A DNA stretch of 64,000 nucleotides. Source: Hoyosella rhizosphaerae. GTDB taxonomy: Bacteria; Actinomycetota; Actinomycetes; Mycobacteriales; Mycobacteriaceae. Under the pieces are notes generated by a model. The model had not been told where the DNA came from and searched no databases. It saw only the letters and a list, made by a program, of their open reading frames with translations. Below are positions 1 through 9,556 of the stretch, one piece after another. Numbering within the stretch: the stretch's first letter is position 1; every line of letters starts with the position of its first letter. A program made the translations under genes and the position numbers. The stretch covers positions 124,001-188,000 of the forward strand of contig NZ_BMJH01000004.1 in the NCBI RefSeq assembly GCF_014643175.1. The letters run 5' to 3'.

Positions 1-578
1 CAGAGATTGCCCCCACCATTGCGTACCCAGATGCACCGTGGTCAACTCCGTGGCGTGACACCATTCGGATCGTCGGTGACGCGCTTGGGCGCGTGCCAGA
101 AGCGACTCAACTGCTTGCGGACATCGACGCCGAAGTTGCAGAAAAGGCGGAAGCGCACCCAGAGCTTGCAGGAAAATCAGTCGCGCTTGTGTGGGACACC
201 GCTGACGCTTTGTACGTTTACAAACCTGCTGATTCTCGCGTGGCGTTCACCCTTGACCTCGGCCTCGTCAACCCCGACAGCGTTGACGAACTCTCCAACG
301 GTGACTCCACCTTCTACTTCACGCTCAGTCGCGAAAACCTCGGCGAACTGACGAGCGACATTCTTGTTACGTACGCCGACTCAGAACAGCAGTCAACAGA
401 GTTTCTGGAATCGCCCGCTGCACAATTGATGGACCAAGTCCGGCGAGGAACCGTTGCAGAAGTGATTGGAACAGAGTTCATCGCCGCGGTCTCACCACCC
501 ACGGCACTGTCCTTGACCTGGGGTCTAGACGACTATGTCGCTCTGTTGTCCGATGCTGCGGAGAAGGTTGATGGGTAG
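1..578 (+). CDS. Iron-siderophore ABC transporter substrate-binding protein, 5' truncated by window edge
   Basis: The reading frame is open from base 3 to a TAG at 576-578, so only the C-terminal 191 residues are present and the start lies outside the window. The fragment looks like the second lobe of a FecB/FepB-type periplasmic binding protein, with a helix-rich stretch followed by Leu-Val-Trp-Asp-Thr and a closing segment that includes SLTWGLDDYVALLSDAAEK. Members of this family are lipoproteins that bind ferric siderophores outside the membrane and deliver them to a FecCD permease. The signal peptide and lipobox would be in the missing part. Assignment rests on overall pattern, so the ligand is not known. 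An internal GTG at 93 is in frame but is not the real start. Confidence 0.72.
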   Translation, partial: EIAPTIAYPDAPWSTPWRDTIRIVGDALGRVPEATQLLADIDAEVAEKAEAHPELAGKSVALVWDTADALYVYKPADSRVAFTLDLGLVNPDSVDELSNGDSTFYFTLSRENLGELTSDILVTYADSEQQSTEFLESPAAQLMDQVRRGTVAEVIGTEFIAAVSPPTALSLTWGLDDYVALLSDAAEKVDG

Positions 579-581
579 CAG

Positions 582-2906
582 TTACTGACCTTTCGCGACA
601 TCTTGCAGTACGGCGTCAAGCACACGCACGGCGCCGTACTTGTGCAGCGGACTATTCCCGTTGCCGCATTTAGGGGAGTGGACGCACGATGGGCACCCCG
701 TCGTGCAACTACACGAGTTGATGGCTTCGCGTGTGGCGCTCAACCAGCGGGTCAGGTGATCGTGCCCGTGCTCCGCGATCCCAGCGCCGCCGGGATGCCC
801 GTCGTAAATGAACACGGTCGGCAAGGCTGTGTCGGGGTGCAGCGCAGTGGAAACTCCGCCAATGTCGTTGCGGTCGCAACTCGCGAACAGCGGCAGCATC
901 CCAATGGCCGCATGCTCTGCGGCGTGTAAAGCTCCAGGGAAGTTCGCTTCAGGGACGCCACCTTGGATAAGCCTGTCCGCGGTCATGGTCCACATCACGG
1001 CTTTCGTGCGGAGAGTGCTTGTCGGCATGGTCAGTTCGATTGTGTCGATGACCTCGCCGGATGATGCCCGCCGTAGGTAGCTCACCACGTGCTGCGTGAC
1101 TTCCACGTCCACGAATCCAATCCCCGTGGCGCCGTATTGAACATGGCGGTGAACGTGTGTGAGGTGAATATCGCTTTGGCTGCGTGCGGTAGTTGTGTAG
1201 CCGGGGTCGCCAGCGACGACAAGTGCAATACCATCGTCTAGGTCGAGATCCATCACGACGAACACCTCACCCTGATGAAGGTGGACAGCACCGGGGTGGA
1301 CAGTAGCGGGAGCGCGTGCAGAATCGACGGTCCCCAGCAATCTGCCTGAATCGGCCTCAACGATCACAACCTGCCCCGCACCACTGCCGCGAAGAGTGAC
1401 GTGTTGATGTGGGCTCACTCCTGGCGTGGGGAACCAGCCGAGTGGGCGGTGACGCAGAATGTCTTGTTCTGACAGTTCTCGCACAGAGTTTTCGATGCCG
1501 AGCTGCTTAATTTCTGCGTCGGTGAGTGGAATCTCGGTGGCTGCGCACACCACGTGAGGTGCTTCGATGTGCGGATTGTGTGGGTTGGTGATCGTTGATT
1601 CGACCGGTTGCCCGAGAAGGGCGTCGGGGTTGTGGATGAGGTAGGTGTCGAGCGGGTCGTCTCGTGCGACAAACGCGATCAACGCGCCTTGTCCACGCCG
1701 ACCCGCTCGCCCGGCCTGTTGCCAAAAAGATGCGATGGTGCCGGGGAAACCCGTCAGAACTACCGCGTCGAGGCCTGCGATATCTACACCAAGTTCCAGT
1801 GCGTTGGTGCTGCTTACAGCACGGAGGGTTCCGTCAGAGAGGGCTTTTTCGATTCGTCGCCGATCATCGGCGAGGTACCCGGCGCGGTATGCAGCAACGG
1901 TGCTTGCCAACTCGGTGCCGCTGAGATGGTTTTTTACCGCGACGGTCGCGTATTCGGCGCCTGCGCGGGACCGAACGAACATGAGCGTGCGTGCGCCTTC
2001 TTCGACAAGTGCCGCGGTGAGGGAGGCGGCTTCAGCTGGGGCAGACCGTCGGTTCTCCACATCGGCCGAGGTGCCGCCGGTGGATTTAGGTCCTGGTTCC
2101 CACAGAGCGATGGTTCGTGACCCGTGCGGCGCGGAATCGACGGTAATGGGATGGCACGGTGCGCCAATTAAGCGTTGCGCTGCGGCGGCAGGGTTCGCTG
2201 TGGTTGCACTAGCGAGGATAAATGTCGGTGAACTGCCGTAGCGGGCCGCGATGCGGCGGAGACGGCGTAGCACCCAGGCGACATTGGACCCAAAAACTCC
2301 CCGGTAGTGGTGGCATTCGTCGATGATGACGAACTCGAGTCCGCGGAAGAAACGAGACCACTGACTGTGGTTTGGCATCATCCCTACGTGGAGCATGTCG
2401 GGATTGGTGAAGACCCATCGGCTGTTATTGCGGATCCATGGCCGAATATCGGTAGGAGTGTCGCCGTCGTAGAGGTGCGGTTCGGCGGTGTGGAGCGTGG
2501 GAACGAGCCGAGTGATGGTGCGGGCGTGGCCGAGCTGGTCGGCACCTAACGCTTTGGTGGGGGAGAGGTAGAGGGCTGTGGCGCGGGGGCGCTCGGCGAG
2601 CGCTGTCAGTACCGGCAGACTGTAGGCGAGTGATTTACCGGACGCGGTTCCGGTTGCAAGTACGACATTGTTCCCGTGGAATGCGTGATCGGCGGCGTCA
2701 ACCTGGTGTTTGTACGGTTCGGTGATCCCGCGTCCTCGGTACGCTTCGAGCAAAGGTTGATGGACCCACTCTGGCCACGGTGCGTGCTCAGCGGGGGTGC
2801 CGGAGATCACGGTTACGTGTGTGGCGCTGCCAGTGAGTCCATGCCGTCGCTGTGTGAGCAAGGTATTGAGCAACTCTTGCCCGAACGGTTGTCCGTCAGT
2901 CACCAC
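582..2906 (-). CDS. DEAD/DEAH-box helicase with C-terminal zinc-binding (DUF1998/MZB) domain, MrfA/Hrq1-like
   Basis: A superfamily 2 helicase of 774 residues. Walker A is GTASGKS near residues 86-92, the Walker B box is DECH at 196-199, and motif VI is QAGRAGRRG in the second RecA lobe. The C-terminus has a cysteine cluster (Cys 732, 734, 738, 741, 747), matching the zinc domain of Bacillus MrfA and yeast Hrq1, which unwind DNA during crosslink (mitomycin) repair. The M. tuberculosis neighbour of topA, Rv3649, is the same type. Two GTG codons compete as start; the second (2903) is better spaced from GGAG, while 2906 gives a spacing of only two bases. The gene is divergent from the SGNH hydrolase gene and converges on the upstream binding-protein gene, ending 3 bp from it. 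Confidence 0.9.
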   Translation of the reverse strand: MVTDGQPFGQELLNTLLTQRRHGLTGSATHVTVISGTPAEHAPWPEWVHQPLLEAYRGRGITEPYKHQVDAADHAFHGNNVVLATGTASGKSLAYSLPVLTALAERPRATALYLSPTKALGADQLGHARTITRLVPTLHTAEPHLYDGDTPTDIRPWIRNNSRWVFTNPDMLHVGMMPNHSQWSRFFRGLEFVIIDECHHYRGVFGSNVAWVLRRLRRIAARYGSSPTFILASATTANPAAAAQRLIGAPCHPITVDSAPHGSRTIALWEPGPKSTGGTSADVENRRSAPAEAASLTAALVEEGARTLMFVRSRAGAEYATVAVKNHLSGTELASTVAAYRAGYLADDRRRIEKALSDGTLRAVSSTNALELGVDIAGLDAVVLTGFPGTIASFWQQAGRAGRRGQGALIAFVARDDPLDTYLIHNPDALLGQPVESTITNPHNPHIEAPHVVCAATEIPLTDAEIKQLGIENSVRELSEQDILRHRPLGWFPTPGVSPHQHVTLRGSGAGQVVIVEADSGRLLGTVDSARAPATVHPGAVHLHQGEVFVVMDLDLDDGIALVVAGDPGYTTTARSQSDIHLTHVHRHVQYGATGIGFVDVEVTQHVVSYLRRASSGEVIDTIELTMPTSTLRTKAVMWTMTADRLIQGGVPEANFPGALHAAEHAAIGMLPLFASCDRNDIGGVSTALHPDTALPTVFIYDGHPGGAGIAEHGHDHLTRWLSATREAINSCSCTTGCPSCVHSPKCGNGNSPLHKYGAVRVLDAVLQDVAKGQ

Positions 2907-2960
2907 TTCTCCGTATGAATGTGCGCGGTTGGTCAGCGCCTGAGCGTGAGTGTACGGCGT

Positions 2961-2978
2961 ATATCAAAATGGTGATAT
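2961..2978. promoter_or_regulatory. Perfect inverted repeat between divergent genes (candidate operator)
   Basis: ATATCA-aaatgg-TGATAT is a perfect 6-bp-arm inverted repeat in the 81-bp gap between the helicase and SGNH hydrolase genes. It overlaps GATATT, which sits 8 nt before the ATG at 2988 and could be the -10 box of a leaderless SGNH transcript. A dimeric repressor bound here would block that promoter. No regulator is identified. Confidence 0.35.
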
Positions 2979-2987
2979 TGGTCGGCG

Positions 2988-3947
2988 ATGTGTGCAGCTG
3001 TGTGGCACGGTGTGAGGGTGAAAAACTCTTGGATTAGTGCCGCTCGGCGACGTCTATCCCGCCGTTCTTTCGCCGTGGCAGCGGCGTCGATCATGGCGAC
3101 CAGTGTTGTTGTTGTCGGTGGCGGCACTGCCGCAGCGCAGCCAGACGGAAATCGCTACGTGTCGTTGGGGGACAGTTTCACATCCGGTCCTAACTACGAT
3201 CCTTTCGGGGGATGCCCGCAGTTGCCGTACGCGTGGCCCAAGCAGTTTGCTGCACAGTGGGGGCTAGGAAACGACTGGTTCGATGCTTCCTGCTCAGGCG
3301 CGGTTGTTGATGGGCGCGGAACGAATACGTTCGGGCAGCAAATCGATGCGGCTTCGCGGTCCATGGGGTCTCGAACTGAACTTGTCACAATTCAGTTCGC
3401 TGGCAATGAATCGTATGGAGGCTCGGGGCGCAGCGCAGCGTGGTCGGTGGGGTTATGTGTGTTGGACTTCGTCAATGGTTGCGACAACGCCGCAGATCCC
3501 ACCTCGGTTCGGCCGGACGCAATTACGAGTGCTGAACTGCAGCGACGCCTGACTGCTGGTGATAGTGGAAACATTATTGGCCGGATTCGCCAGGAAGCTC
3601 CGAATGCGCGGATCGCGATAGTCGGATACCCAACAGTGCTTCCGAGTGATACCTCGGTGTGCTTGCCGATCAATGGACTGGAGGTTCCTGACTTCCAGCC
3701 ACGAGCCGCATATGCGCGAACGGTTTTGGACAGGATTGAAGTTGCGCAACGCCAGGCGGCTGCCGCTTTGGGGGTCGAGTTTTGGTCGCTCAGGCAAGCA
3801 ACTGCTGGGCACGATGCTTGCCAGCCATTGGGGCAGCGGTGGATCACCCGCATCGGTGATTTCCACGAGGAATTGTTGCCGTTCCACCCCACTCGAACTG
3901 GGTATGGAGCTCAAGCAAACGCCCTTACTGCTTACCGAACCCGATAA
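2988..3947 (+). CDS. Secreted SGNH/GDSL-family hydrolase with Tat-like signal
   Basis: A probable exported esterase or lipase. The N-terminus has SRRSF at residues 24-28, a good twin-arginine motif, then a hydrophobic stretch ending in AAA-Q near residue 50, so Tat export is likely. SGNH blocks are visible: GDSF with the nucleophile Ser63, a Gly in SCSGA, Asn140 in GNES, and a C-terminal His at 300 in FHPTRTGYG. The usual DxxH aspartate is missing (the residues before His are LPF), as in Streptomyces scabies esterase, which uses a Ser-His dyad. The ATG at 2988 is chosen because a GATATT box lies 8 nt upstream. In-frame GTGs at 3012 and 3018 have no usable ribosome binding site. Substrate is unknown. 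Confidence 0.82.
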   Translation: MCAAVWHGVRVKNSWISAARRRLSRRSFAVAAASIMATSVVVVGGGTAAAQPDGNRYVSLGDSFTSGPNYDPFGGCPQLPYAWPKQFAAQWGLGNDWFDASCSGAVVDGRGTNTFGQQIDAASRSMGSRTELVTIQFAGNESYGGSGRSAAWSVGLCVLDFVNGCDNAADPTSVRPDAITSAELQRRLTAGDSGNIIGRIRQEAPNARIAIVGYPTVLPSDTSVCLPINGLEVPDFQPRAAYARTVLDRIEVAQRQAAAALGVEFWSLRQATAGHDACQPLGQRWITRIGDFHEELLPFHPTRTGYGAQANALTAYRTR

Positions 3948-4087
3948 GTGAAGTTCACGCAGTTTTAGTCGAAGACGGGAAAGTTACCCGCACGGTGTGC
4001 GTTGTGGCGCTAACGTGATTTTCTTAAAGCCCGGCACCGTGTGACGAGCAGCGGCGCCGGGGCAGTGCGGGGTTAGCGAGGGTGACG

Positions 4088-4753
4088 ATGCGATCAACTC
4101 AACGAAAAACTGCGGTGAAGGCCGCCGTCGTAGCGGCATGTCTCGCAACGACCGCACCGCTGATGTTGGCGTGTTCAACGGACGACACGCCGCAACTAGA
4201 TGTCGACGGAACGCCTGAACCTGAACCGATCAGCGTCGAGGAATGGCTCGCGCGATACTGTGCGCCATTCATTGCGTTGACAGATGCGTTTCAGTACTAC
4301 GACGTCGTAGTGGCGGACCCTCCCCCTGATGCAGAGGAGGCGAGGCAGGTCTATCTGGACCTGTACTCGCATATGCACACAGTTCTTATTGATTCGTCGC
4401 ATAGTTTTGTGGAACTCGGCGACCCGCCGGTGACAGACATCAGGCCAGGCCTCAGCGAACACCTAGGTGACGCCACTCGGCGAGCGGCCGAAGGGGTTGA
4501 CGAAATGCGGATCGACCTCGAGGAAATGGAACCTGACGACCCCGTGGCGGTTGCTGAGTTCAACGACAGGGTTGAGGAAACACCAAATCCAATTGCCGTC
4601 GCGTTCGAGGACCTAGCAGAGTTTGAGTCTGCGGAACTTGATGGAGCGATTGGTGGGGTACCGGAGTGCTCTGTGCTGGTCCAAGAACCAGAACCAGAAC
4701 CAGACGAGGCCCCAGATGCGGAGTCTGAGAGGGAAGACGACGAGGGCGAGTAG
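4088..4753 (+). CDS. Putative lipoprotein with acidic C-terminal tail
   Basis: I do not recognise a family. The N-terminus is a signal peptide (RSTQRK, then a hydrophobic run) ending in LMLAC, an acceptable though not ideal lipobox, so the mature protein is probably a lipoprotein starting at Cys. The middle is mostly helical with several acidic stretches. The last 25 residues are almost all Glu, Asp and Pro (EPEPEPDEAPDAE). ATG 4088 is preferred over GTG 4082 because GAGG then sits about 6 nt upstream. It lies alone between the hydrolase and topA, with no operon partner. The 207 bp that follow it up to topA contain no gene I can support. Confidence 0.7.
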   Translation: MRSTQRKTAVKAAVVAACLATTAPLMLACSTDDTPQLDVDGTPEPEPISVEEWLARYCAPFIALTDAFQYYDVVVADPPPDAEEARQVYLDLYSHMHTVLIDSSHSFVELGDPPVTDIRPGLSEHLGDATRRAAEGVDEMRIDLEEMEPDDPVAVAEFNDRVEETPNPIAVAFEDLAEFESAELDGAIGGVPECSVLVQEPEPEPDEAPDAESEREDDEGE

Positions 4754-4960
4754 GGCATCATCGTTGCATGAAGTTGTCGCCTGAGCGCTGTGTGTTGCCC
4801 ACCGGTTTGCACACATGTCGGTCGCGTCGTACATACTGACCCGAAGCGGATGGCAAGACCGTACGGCGTGGCAGTGGTAGACATGTTGCAAGGTTTACGG
4901 CACACCGTGTGTCAGTCTTGAGGGACTTCAGAGTAAGCGTCAGAAAGGTGCGAGCGTCAG

Positions 4961-7852
4961 GTGGCAGCACGCGGAAGTGGTACGGCGAGTAGTTCGGCGC
5001 GCTCCGGAAAGTCGACGGCAACACGGCGTCTCGTCATAGTCGAGTCACCAACTAAGGCTAAGAAGATAGCTTCGTATCTCGGCGCGAACTATGTTGTTGA
5101 GTCTTCTCGCGGGCATATCCGCGACCTGCCTAAAGGCGCCGCGGACGTTCCTTTGAAGTACAAGGGCGAGTCGTGGGCGCGCCTTGGTGTCAATGTTGAT
5201 GAGGATTTTGAGCCGCTGTATGTAGTGAGCGCGGACAAGAAATCCACGGTTTCAGAGCTGAAAAGCCTGCTTAAAGACGTGGACGAATTGTATCTAGCCA
5301 CAGACGGTGACCGCGAAGGTGAAGCTATCGCGTGGCACCTGCTCGAGACGCTCAAGCCAAAAATTCCTGTGCGACGCATGGTTTTTCACGAAATTACTGA
5401 GCCAGCGATCAAGGCGGCAGCCGAGAATCCACGCGACCTCGATTCTGACCTGGTTGACGCGCAAGAAACTCGACGCATCGTCGACCGCTTGTATGGGTAT
5501 GAAGTTAGCCCGGTGTTGTGGAAAAAGGTGATGCCGAAGTTGTCGGCAGGCCGCGTCCAGTCGGTCGCTACACGAATCACTGTGCAGCGCGAACGCGAAC
5601 GCATGGCTTTCACGACCGCCGAATACTGGGATATTGCCGCCACGTTGGATGCGGGCGCGGACGCGACACCGCGTACGTTTGGTGCGAAGCTTTCTTCCGT
5701 TGATGGCCGTCGGGTCGCATCGGGTCGCGACTTCGGATCAGACGGCAAACTGAAAAACGCCAGCGACGTCGCACTCCTCGACGAAGCCCGCGCAACGAGC
5801 CTTGCTGACGCGCTCCGTGGCGTAGTACTTGCTGTCACATCGGCTGAGGAAAAGCCGTATACACGCAAGCCTTACGCACCGTTCATGACGTCGACGTTGC
5901 AGCAAGAAGCTGGCCGAAAGTTGCGGTTCTCGGCTGATAGGACGATGCGAACCGCGCAACGACTGTACGAAAACGGTTACATCACTTACATGCGTACCGA
6001 CTCGACGACATTGTCTGAGTCAGCAATCACGGCGGCACGCAATCAAGCCCGAGAATTGTATGGTCCTGAGTTTGTGTCGCCGTCGCCGCGTCAATACACC
6101 CGCAAAGTGAAGAATGCGCAAGAAGCGCACGAGGCGATCCGCCCCGCTGGAGAGACTTTCAAGACCCCAGGCCAGCTGAGTAGGTCACTTGAGCAAGACG
6201 AGTTTCGGCTCTACGAGCTCATCTGGCAGCGCACAGTTGCGTCGCAGATGGCTGACGCCAAGGGCACGACACTGAGCCTTCGCATCAGCGGCACGGCCGG
6301 TACTGGCGAAGTATGTACATTCTCATCGTCGGGTCGCACCATCACATTCCCTGGATTCCTTAGTGCCTACGTCGAGACCGTGGACGACGAATCTGGTGGC
6401 CAAGCAGACGACGAGGAACGGCGTCTTCCCAGGCTGGCCGAGGGGCACACTGTCCACGCGGAGAAACTGCACCCAGACGGCCACAGCACTACTCCGCCAG
6501 CACGCTTTACTGAAGCATCCTTGGTGAAGAGGCTTGAGGACGAAGGTATTGGGCGCCCATCGACGTATGCGTCGATTATTAAGACCATTCAGGACCGCGG
6601 ATACGTCTACAAAAAGGGCAACGCTCTTGTTCCGTCGTGGGTCGCATTCGCTGTCATTGGCTTGCTCGAACGACACTTCGGCCGACTCGTCGACTACGAC
6701 TTCACCGCATCAATGGAAGACGACCTCGACGCAATTGCCGAGGGACGGCAGGGGCGATCCAACTGGTTGTCCGCGTTCTACTTCGGCGATGACAACAGCT
6801 CAGAAGGCACCCTTGCCCGGCTAGGTGGGTTGAAGAAACTCGTCGGCATCAACCTTGAAGGTATTGACGCCAGGGAAATCAACTCGATCCCACTGTTTGA
6901 TGACGCCGAAAAGCGTCCGGTGTGCGTGCGAGTTGGCCGCTTCGGTCCATATCTCGAACGTCATGTTCAGGGCGAATCTGAGGAACCACAATCGCAGCGA
7001 GCGAACTTGCCCGACGATCTTCCCCCTGACGAACTCACCCTTGAGATCGCAGAGAAGCTTTTTGCGACCCCTCAGGAGGGGCGAACCCTTGGAACCGACC
7101 CAGAAACTGGGCACGAAATTGTGGCCAAGGAGGGCCGTTTCGGACCGTACGTCACTGAGGTCCTTCCTGACTCAGACGACGCGGCGGCGAAAAAGCCTAA
7201 ACCGCGAACTGGGTCCCTATTCAAGGGAATGGACGTCGCCACGATCACCCTGGAGGAGGCACTGCCTCTGCTTTCGCTTCCGCGGATCGTTGGTAAAGAC
7301 CCAGAGAGCGGCGATGAGATCACAGCGCAAAACGGTCGCTATGGGCCTTATTTGAAGAAGGGCAGCGACTCGCGGTCCCTCACCACGGAAGATCAGATCT
7401 TCACGATCACCCTGGATGAGGCGCTAAAGATTTACGCGGAACCAAAGCGTCGGGGCCGACAAGCAGCAGCGACTGCACCACTTCGTGAGGTCGGGGATGA
7501 CCCCGCCACCGGCAAACCGATGGTGATCAAGGACGGCCGGTTCGGGCCGTACGTCACGGATGGTGAAACGAACGCTAGCCTCCGAAAAGGCGACGAAGTT
7601 GAGGCACTCACAGTCGAGCGCGCTGCTGAACTTCTCGCTGATCGTCGTGCTCGGGGTCCGGTAAAGCGGACTACCAAGAAAGCCGCAGCGAAGAAAGCGC
7701 CAGCCAAGAAGGCGCCAGCAAAGAAAGCTGCAGCGAAAAAGACGGCCACCAAGACAACGGCAGCGAAGAAGACAGCCGCTAAGAAGACAGCAGCGAAAAA
7801 GACCGTCAAGAAAACCGCTGCGGCAAAAACAACGTCGACTGAGTCTGAATGA
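4961..7852 (+). CDS. topA: DNA topoisomerase I (type IA)
   Basis: Relaxes negatively supercoiled DNA through a covalent tyrosine intermediate. The Toprim domain starts with IVESPTKAKKIASYLG, and its metal-binding DGD is at residues 115-117 within ATDGDREGEA. The catalytic tyrosine is Tyr343 in ITYMRTDST. The C-terminal half has four actinobacterial topo-C repeats, each with a GRFGPY or GRYGPY signature, instead of the zinc fingers of the E. coli enzyme. The last 50 or so residues are a Lys/Ala-rich tail (KKAPAKK and KKTAAKK repeats) that in mycobacterial TopA helps strand passage. Length 963 is slightly above the mycobacterial norm. Start is the GTG at 4961. It converges on the cyclase gene with a shared terminator. 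Confidence 0.98.
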   Translation: MAARGSGTASSSARSGKSTATRRLVIVESPTKAKKIASYLGANYVVESSRGHIRDLPKGAADVPLKYKGESWARLGVNVDEDFEPLYVVSADKKSTVSELKSLLKDVDELYLATDGDREGEAIAWHLLETLKPKIPVRRMVFHEITEPAIKAAAENPRDLDSDLVDAQETRRIVDRLYGYEVSPVLWKKVMPKLSAGRVQSVATRITVQRERERMAFTTAEYWDIAATLDAGADATPRTFGAKLSSVDGRRVASGRDFGSDGKLKNASDVALLDEARATSLADALRGVVLAVTSAEEKPYTRKPYAPFMTSTLQQEAGRKLRFSADRTMRTAQRLYENGYITYMRTDSTTLSESAITAARNQARELYGPEFVSPSPRQYTRKVKNAQEAHEAIRPAGETFKTPGQLSRSLEQDEFRLYELIWQRTVASQMADAKGTTLSLRISGTAGTGEVCTFSSSGRTITFPGFLSAYVETVDDESGGQADDEERRLPRLAEGHTVHAEKLHPDGHSTTPPARFTEASLVKRLEDEGIGRPSTYASIIKTIQDRGYVYKKGNALVPSWVAFAVIGLLERHFGRLVDYDFTASMEDDLDAIAEGRQGRSNWLSAFYFGDDNSSEGTLARLGGLKKLVGINLEGIDAREINSIPLFDDAEKRPVCVRVGRFGPYLERHVQGESEEPQSQRANLPDDLPPDELTLEIAEKLFATPQEGRTLGTDPETGHEIVAKEGRFGPYVTEVLPDSDDAAAKKPKPRTGSLFKGMDVATITLEEALPLLSLPRIVGKDPESGDEITAQNGRYGPYLKKGSDSRSLTTEDQIFTITLDEALKIYAEPKRRGRQAAATAPLREVGDDPATGKPMVIKDGRFGPYVTDGETNASLRKGDEVEALTVERAAELLADRRARGPVKRTTKKAAAKKAPAKKAPAKKAAAKKTATKTTAAKKTAAKKTAAKKTVKKTAAAKTTSTESE

Positions 7853-7856
7853 TGTA

Positions 7857-7892
7857 GGTCAAGCCATCTCGCGGGGTGGCTTGACCGCTGAT
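7857..7892. terminator. Bidirectional hairpin between topA and the cyclase gene
   Basis: GGTCAAGCCA at 7857-7866 pairs perfectly with TGGCTTGACC at 7877-7886 around a 10-nt loop. The hairpin lies in the 43-bp gap between the converging topA and adenylate cyclase genes. It is followed on the plus strand by a weak T-rich stretch (ATTTCTT). It probably ends both transcripts. Confidence 0.75.
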
Positions 7893-7895
7893 TTC

Positions 7896-9485
7896 TTACA
7901 GTGCACCTGAGTTTTTGTGGTGAGGTTGCGTGGGTGCGGCTAGCTCACTTGGCACGCCCCGGCCCCGCAATTCAACCGACCGTACGATGGTCCATTTCGC
8001 TGCCTCATCGTGGTGAGCGCGAGACACAGCGAACGACGATGCAAGCGCACCACCAGGTTCATCTTTGGCCAACTCCGTAATGCGCGCGGCTTCGTTTACA
8101 GGATCGCCGATCACCGTGTACTCCAAGCGATGTGCAGCGCCGATATTGCCCGCCACCACGGGACCGGCCGCCACACCGATACCAAACCCAACTGGCTCGG
8201 TGTCGCTGCCCGCGTGCAGCACGTAGGGGAGTCGTTGAGCGAGTTCCCTCGCTGCCGCCAATGCCGCGCCGGAAGCATCCTGGTGTTCTAGAGGGGCACC
8301 AAACACCGCCAATGCGGCGTCGCCTAAGAACTTGTTGAGCAAACCATCATGGCGGTCAACAACATCGACTACCACGCGGAAAAACTCGTTCAACAGTGCC
8401 ACAATTTCAGCTGGTGGCTGTTTCGTCGCTAAATTGGTGGACCCGACCAGGTCAACAAACAGCACTGAGACAAAGCGATCTTCTCCGCCTAGTTGCACGC
8501 CGTCATTGAGCGCTCGCCGGGCAACATCCGGGCCCACATATCGTCCGAAGACATCCCTGATCTGCTCACGCTCTGCTAGCGCCTGCACCATCTCGTTAAA
8601 CCCGGCCTGCAATTGGCCCAACTCGGTGGCGTCATAAATGCGCACAGGAGTATCGAAGTCGCCTGACTGAACTCGGCGTAGGGCTGAACGCAACTGCGCT
8701 ATGGGGTCAGCAATCGCTGACGCCGTCAGTCTCGTCACCACAAAACTACCGAGTACCAGTGCCGCACACAGCGCGAGAATGGACGTCAGTACGGCATTCG
8801 AATCGGCGGTGAGGCTCCCGGTTAATGCAGCGTTGGTGACCACGAGAATCCCCGCGACAGGGACGAGGACACTCACGACCCAACCGACCTGTAAGCGGCT
8901 CGAGACGCTTGGGGGATGGCGCAGGCTAGCATCCCCCACAGCCATCGCTGACGCATGCACTGGTCGCAGCACACGCTCTGAAAACAGGTATCCCACGGCG
9001 CATGCGGTTGCCCCGCCGATGGCAACAGTTACCGCTGTAATCACTGCCAACTCGACTGTCTGCGCTGTTAACGCTACGAAGATGACACCGCCGACTACCC
9101 ACACCGCGGCATAAACCCACGCCAGCATTTGGGGGATCTTCAGAGCGCGGTCGCGGGCCAACAACCCATGAGGCTCCTTCTGCCAATCCTGTTGCCACAC
9201 AATCACTGGGCGCGCCAACCACCACGCCACCGCGCTACTCACAACCGCGGTGAGCACAAGGTACGCGAGAAAAGGTTCGATCCTGTTCGATGTCAACAAC
9301 TCGTTGATTCGTAGGGCATCTTCACCGGGGAGGAGGAACTGCAAGAAGCCGAAAACAAACACCGCACCAGCAACATTCGCGACTTGCATACCGAATACGT
9401 ACAGCGGCCACGGGCGGGTGAAGGACCCACGCAGTAGCGGTTTCACTGAACCGAACGATTCTGTGCTGCCCGCGCGACCTCTCAT
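7896..9485 (-). CDS. Membrane adenylate/guanylate cyclase with HAMP domain
   Basis: A class III nucleotide cyclase of 529 residues resembling Rv3645. The first 240 residues contain about six hydrophobic segments, forming a membrane anchor. A HAMP linker follows around 245-310 (RLTASAIADPIAQLRSAL). The catalytic domain covers roughly 335-505, with the metal-binding stretch VLFVDLVGSTNLA, the dimer-interface segment NKFLGDAALAVFGAP, and EYTVIGDPVNEAARI. It makes cAMP from ATP at the inner face of the membrane. In M. tuberculosis the homologue also neighbours topA and holB. ATG at 9485 has no strong ribosome binding site. It is divergent from holB. Confidence 0.93.
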   Translation of the reverse strand: MRGRAGSTESFGSVKPLLRGSFTRPWPLYVFGMQVANVAGAVFVFGFLQFLLPGEDALRINELLTSNRIEPFLAYLVLTAVVSSAVAWWLARPVIVWQQDWQKEPHGLLARDRALKIPQMLAWVYAAVWVVGGVIFVALTAQTVELAVITAVTVAIGGATACAVGYLFSERVLRPVHASAMAVGDASLRHPPSVSSRLQVGWVVSVLVPVAGILVVTNAALTGSLTADSNAVLTSILALCAALVLGSFVVTRLTASAIADPIAQLRSALRRVQSGDFDTPVRIYDATELGQLQAGFNEMVQALAEREQIRDVFGRYVGPDVARRALNDGVQLGGEDRFVSVLFVDLVGSTNLATKQPPAEIVALLNEFFRVVVDVVDRHDGLLNKFLGDAALAVFGAPLEHQDASGAALAAARELAQRLPYVLHAGSDTEPVGFGIGVAAGPVVAGNIGAAHRLEYTVIGDPVNEAARITELAKDEPGGALASSFAVSRAHHDEAAKWTIVRSVELRGRGVPSELAAPTQPHHKNSGAL

Positions 9486-9556
9486 ACCTATGATCTTCGC
9501 CTATATGGCGGCGCAACGGTGTTAACTCGGGGCAGACACCGTTACGCTTGTCGATT

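Noticed and set aside
7670-7850. Repeated Lys/Ala codons at the end of topA as a mobile or repeat element
   Set aside because: The basic tail with AKK repeats is a known trait of actinobacterial topoisomerase I and stays in frame.
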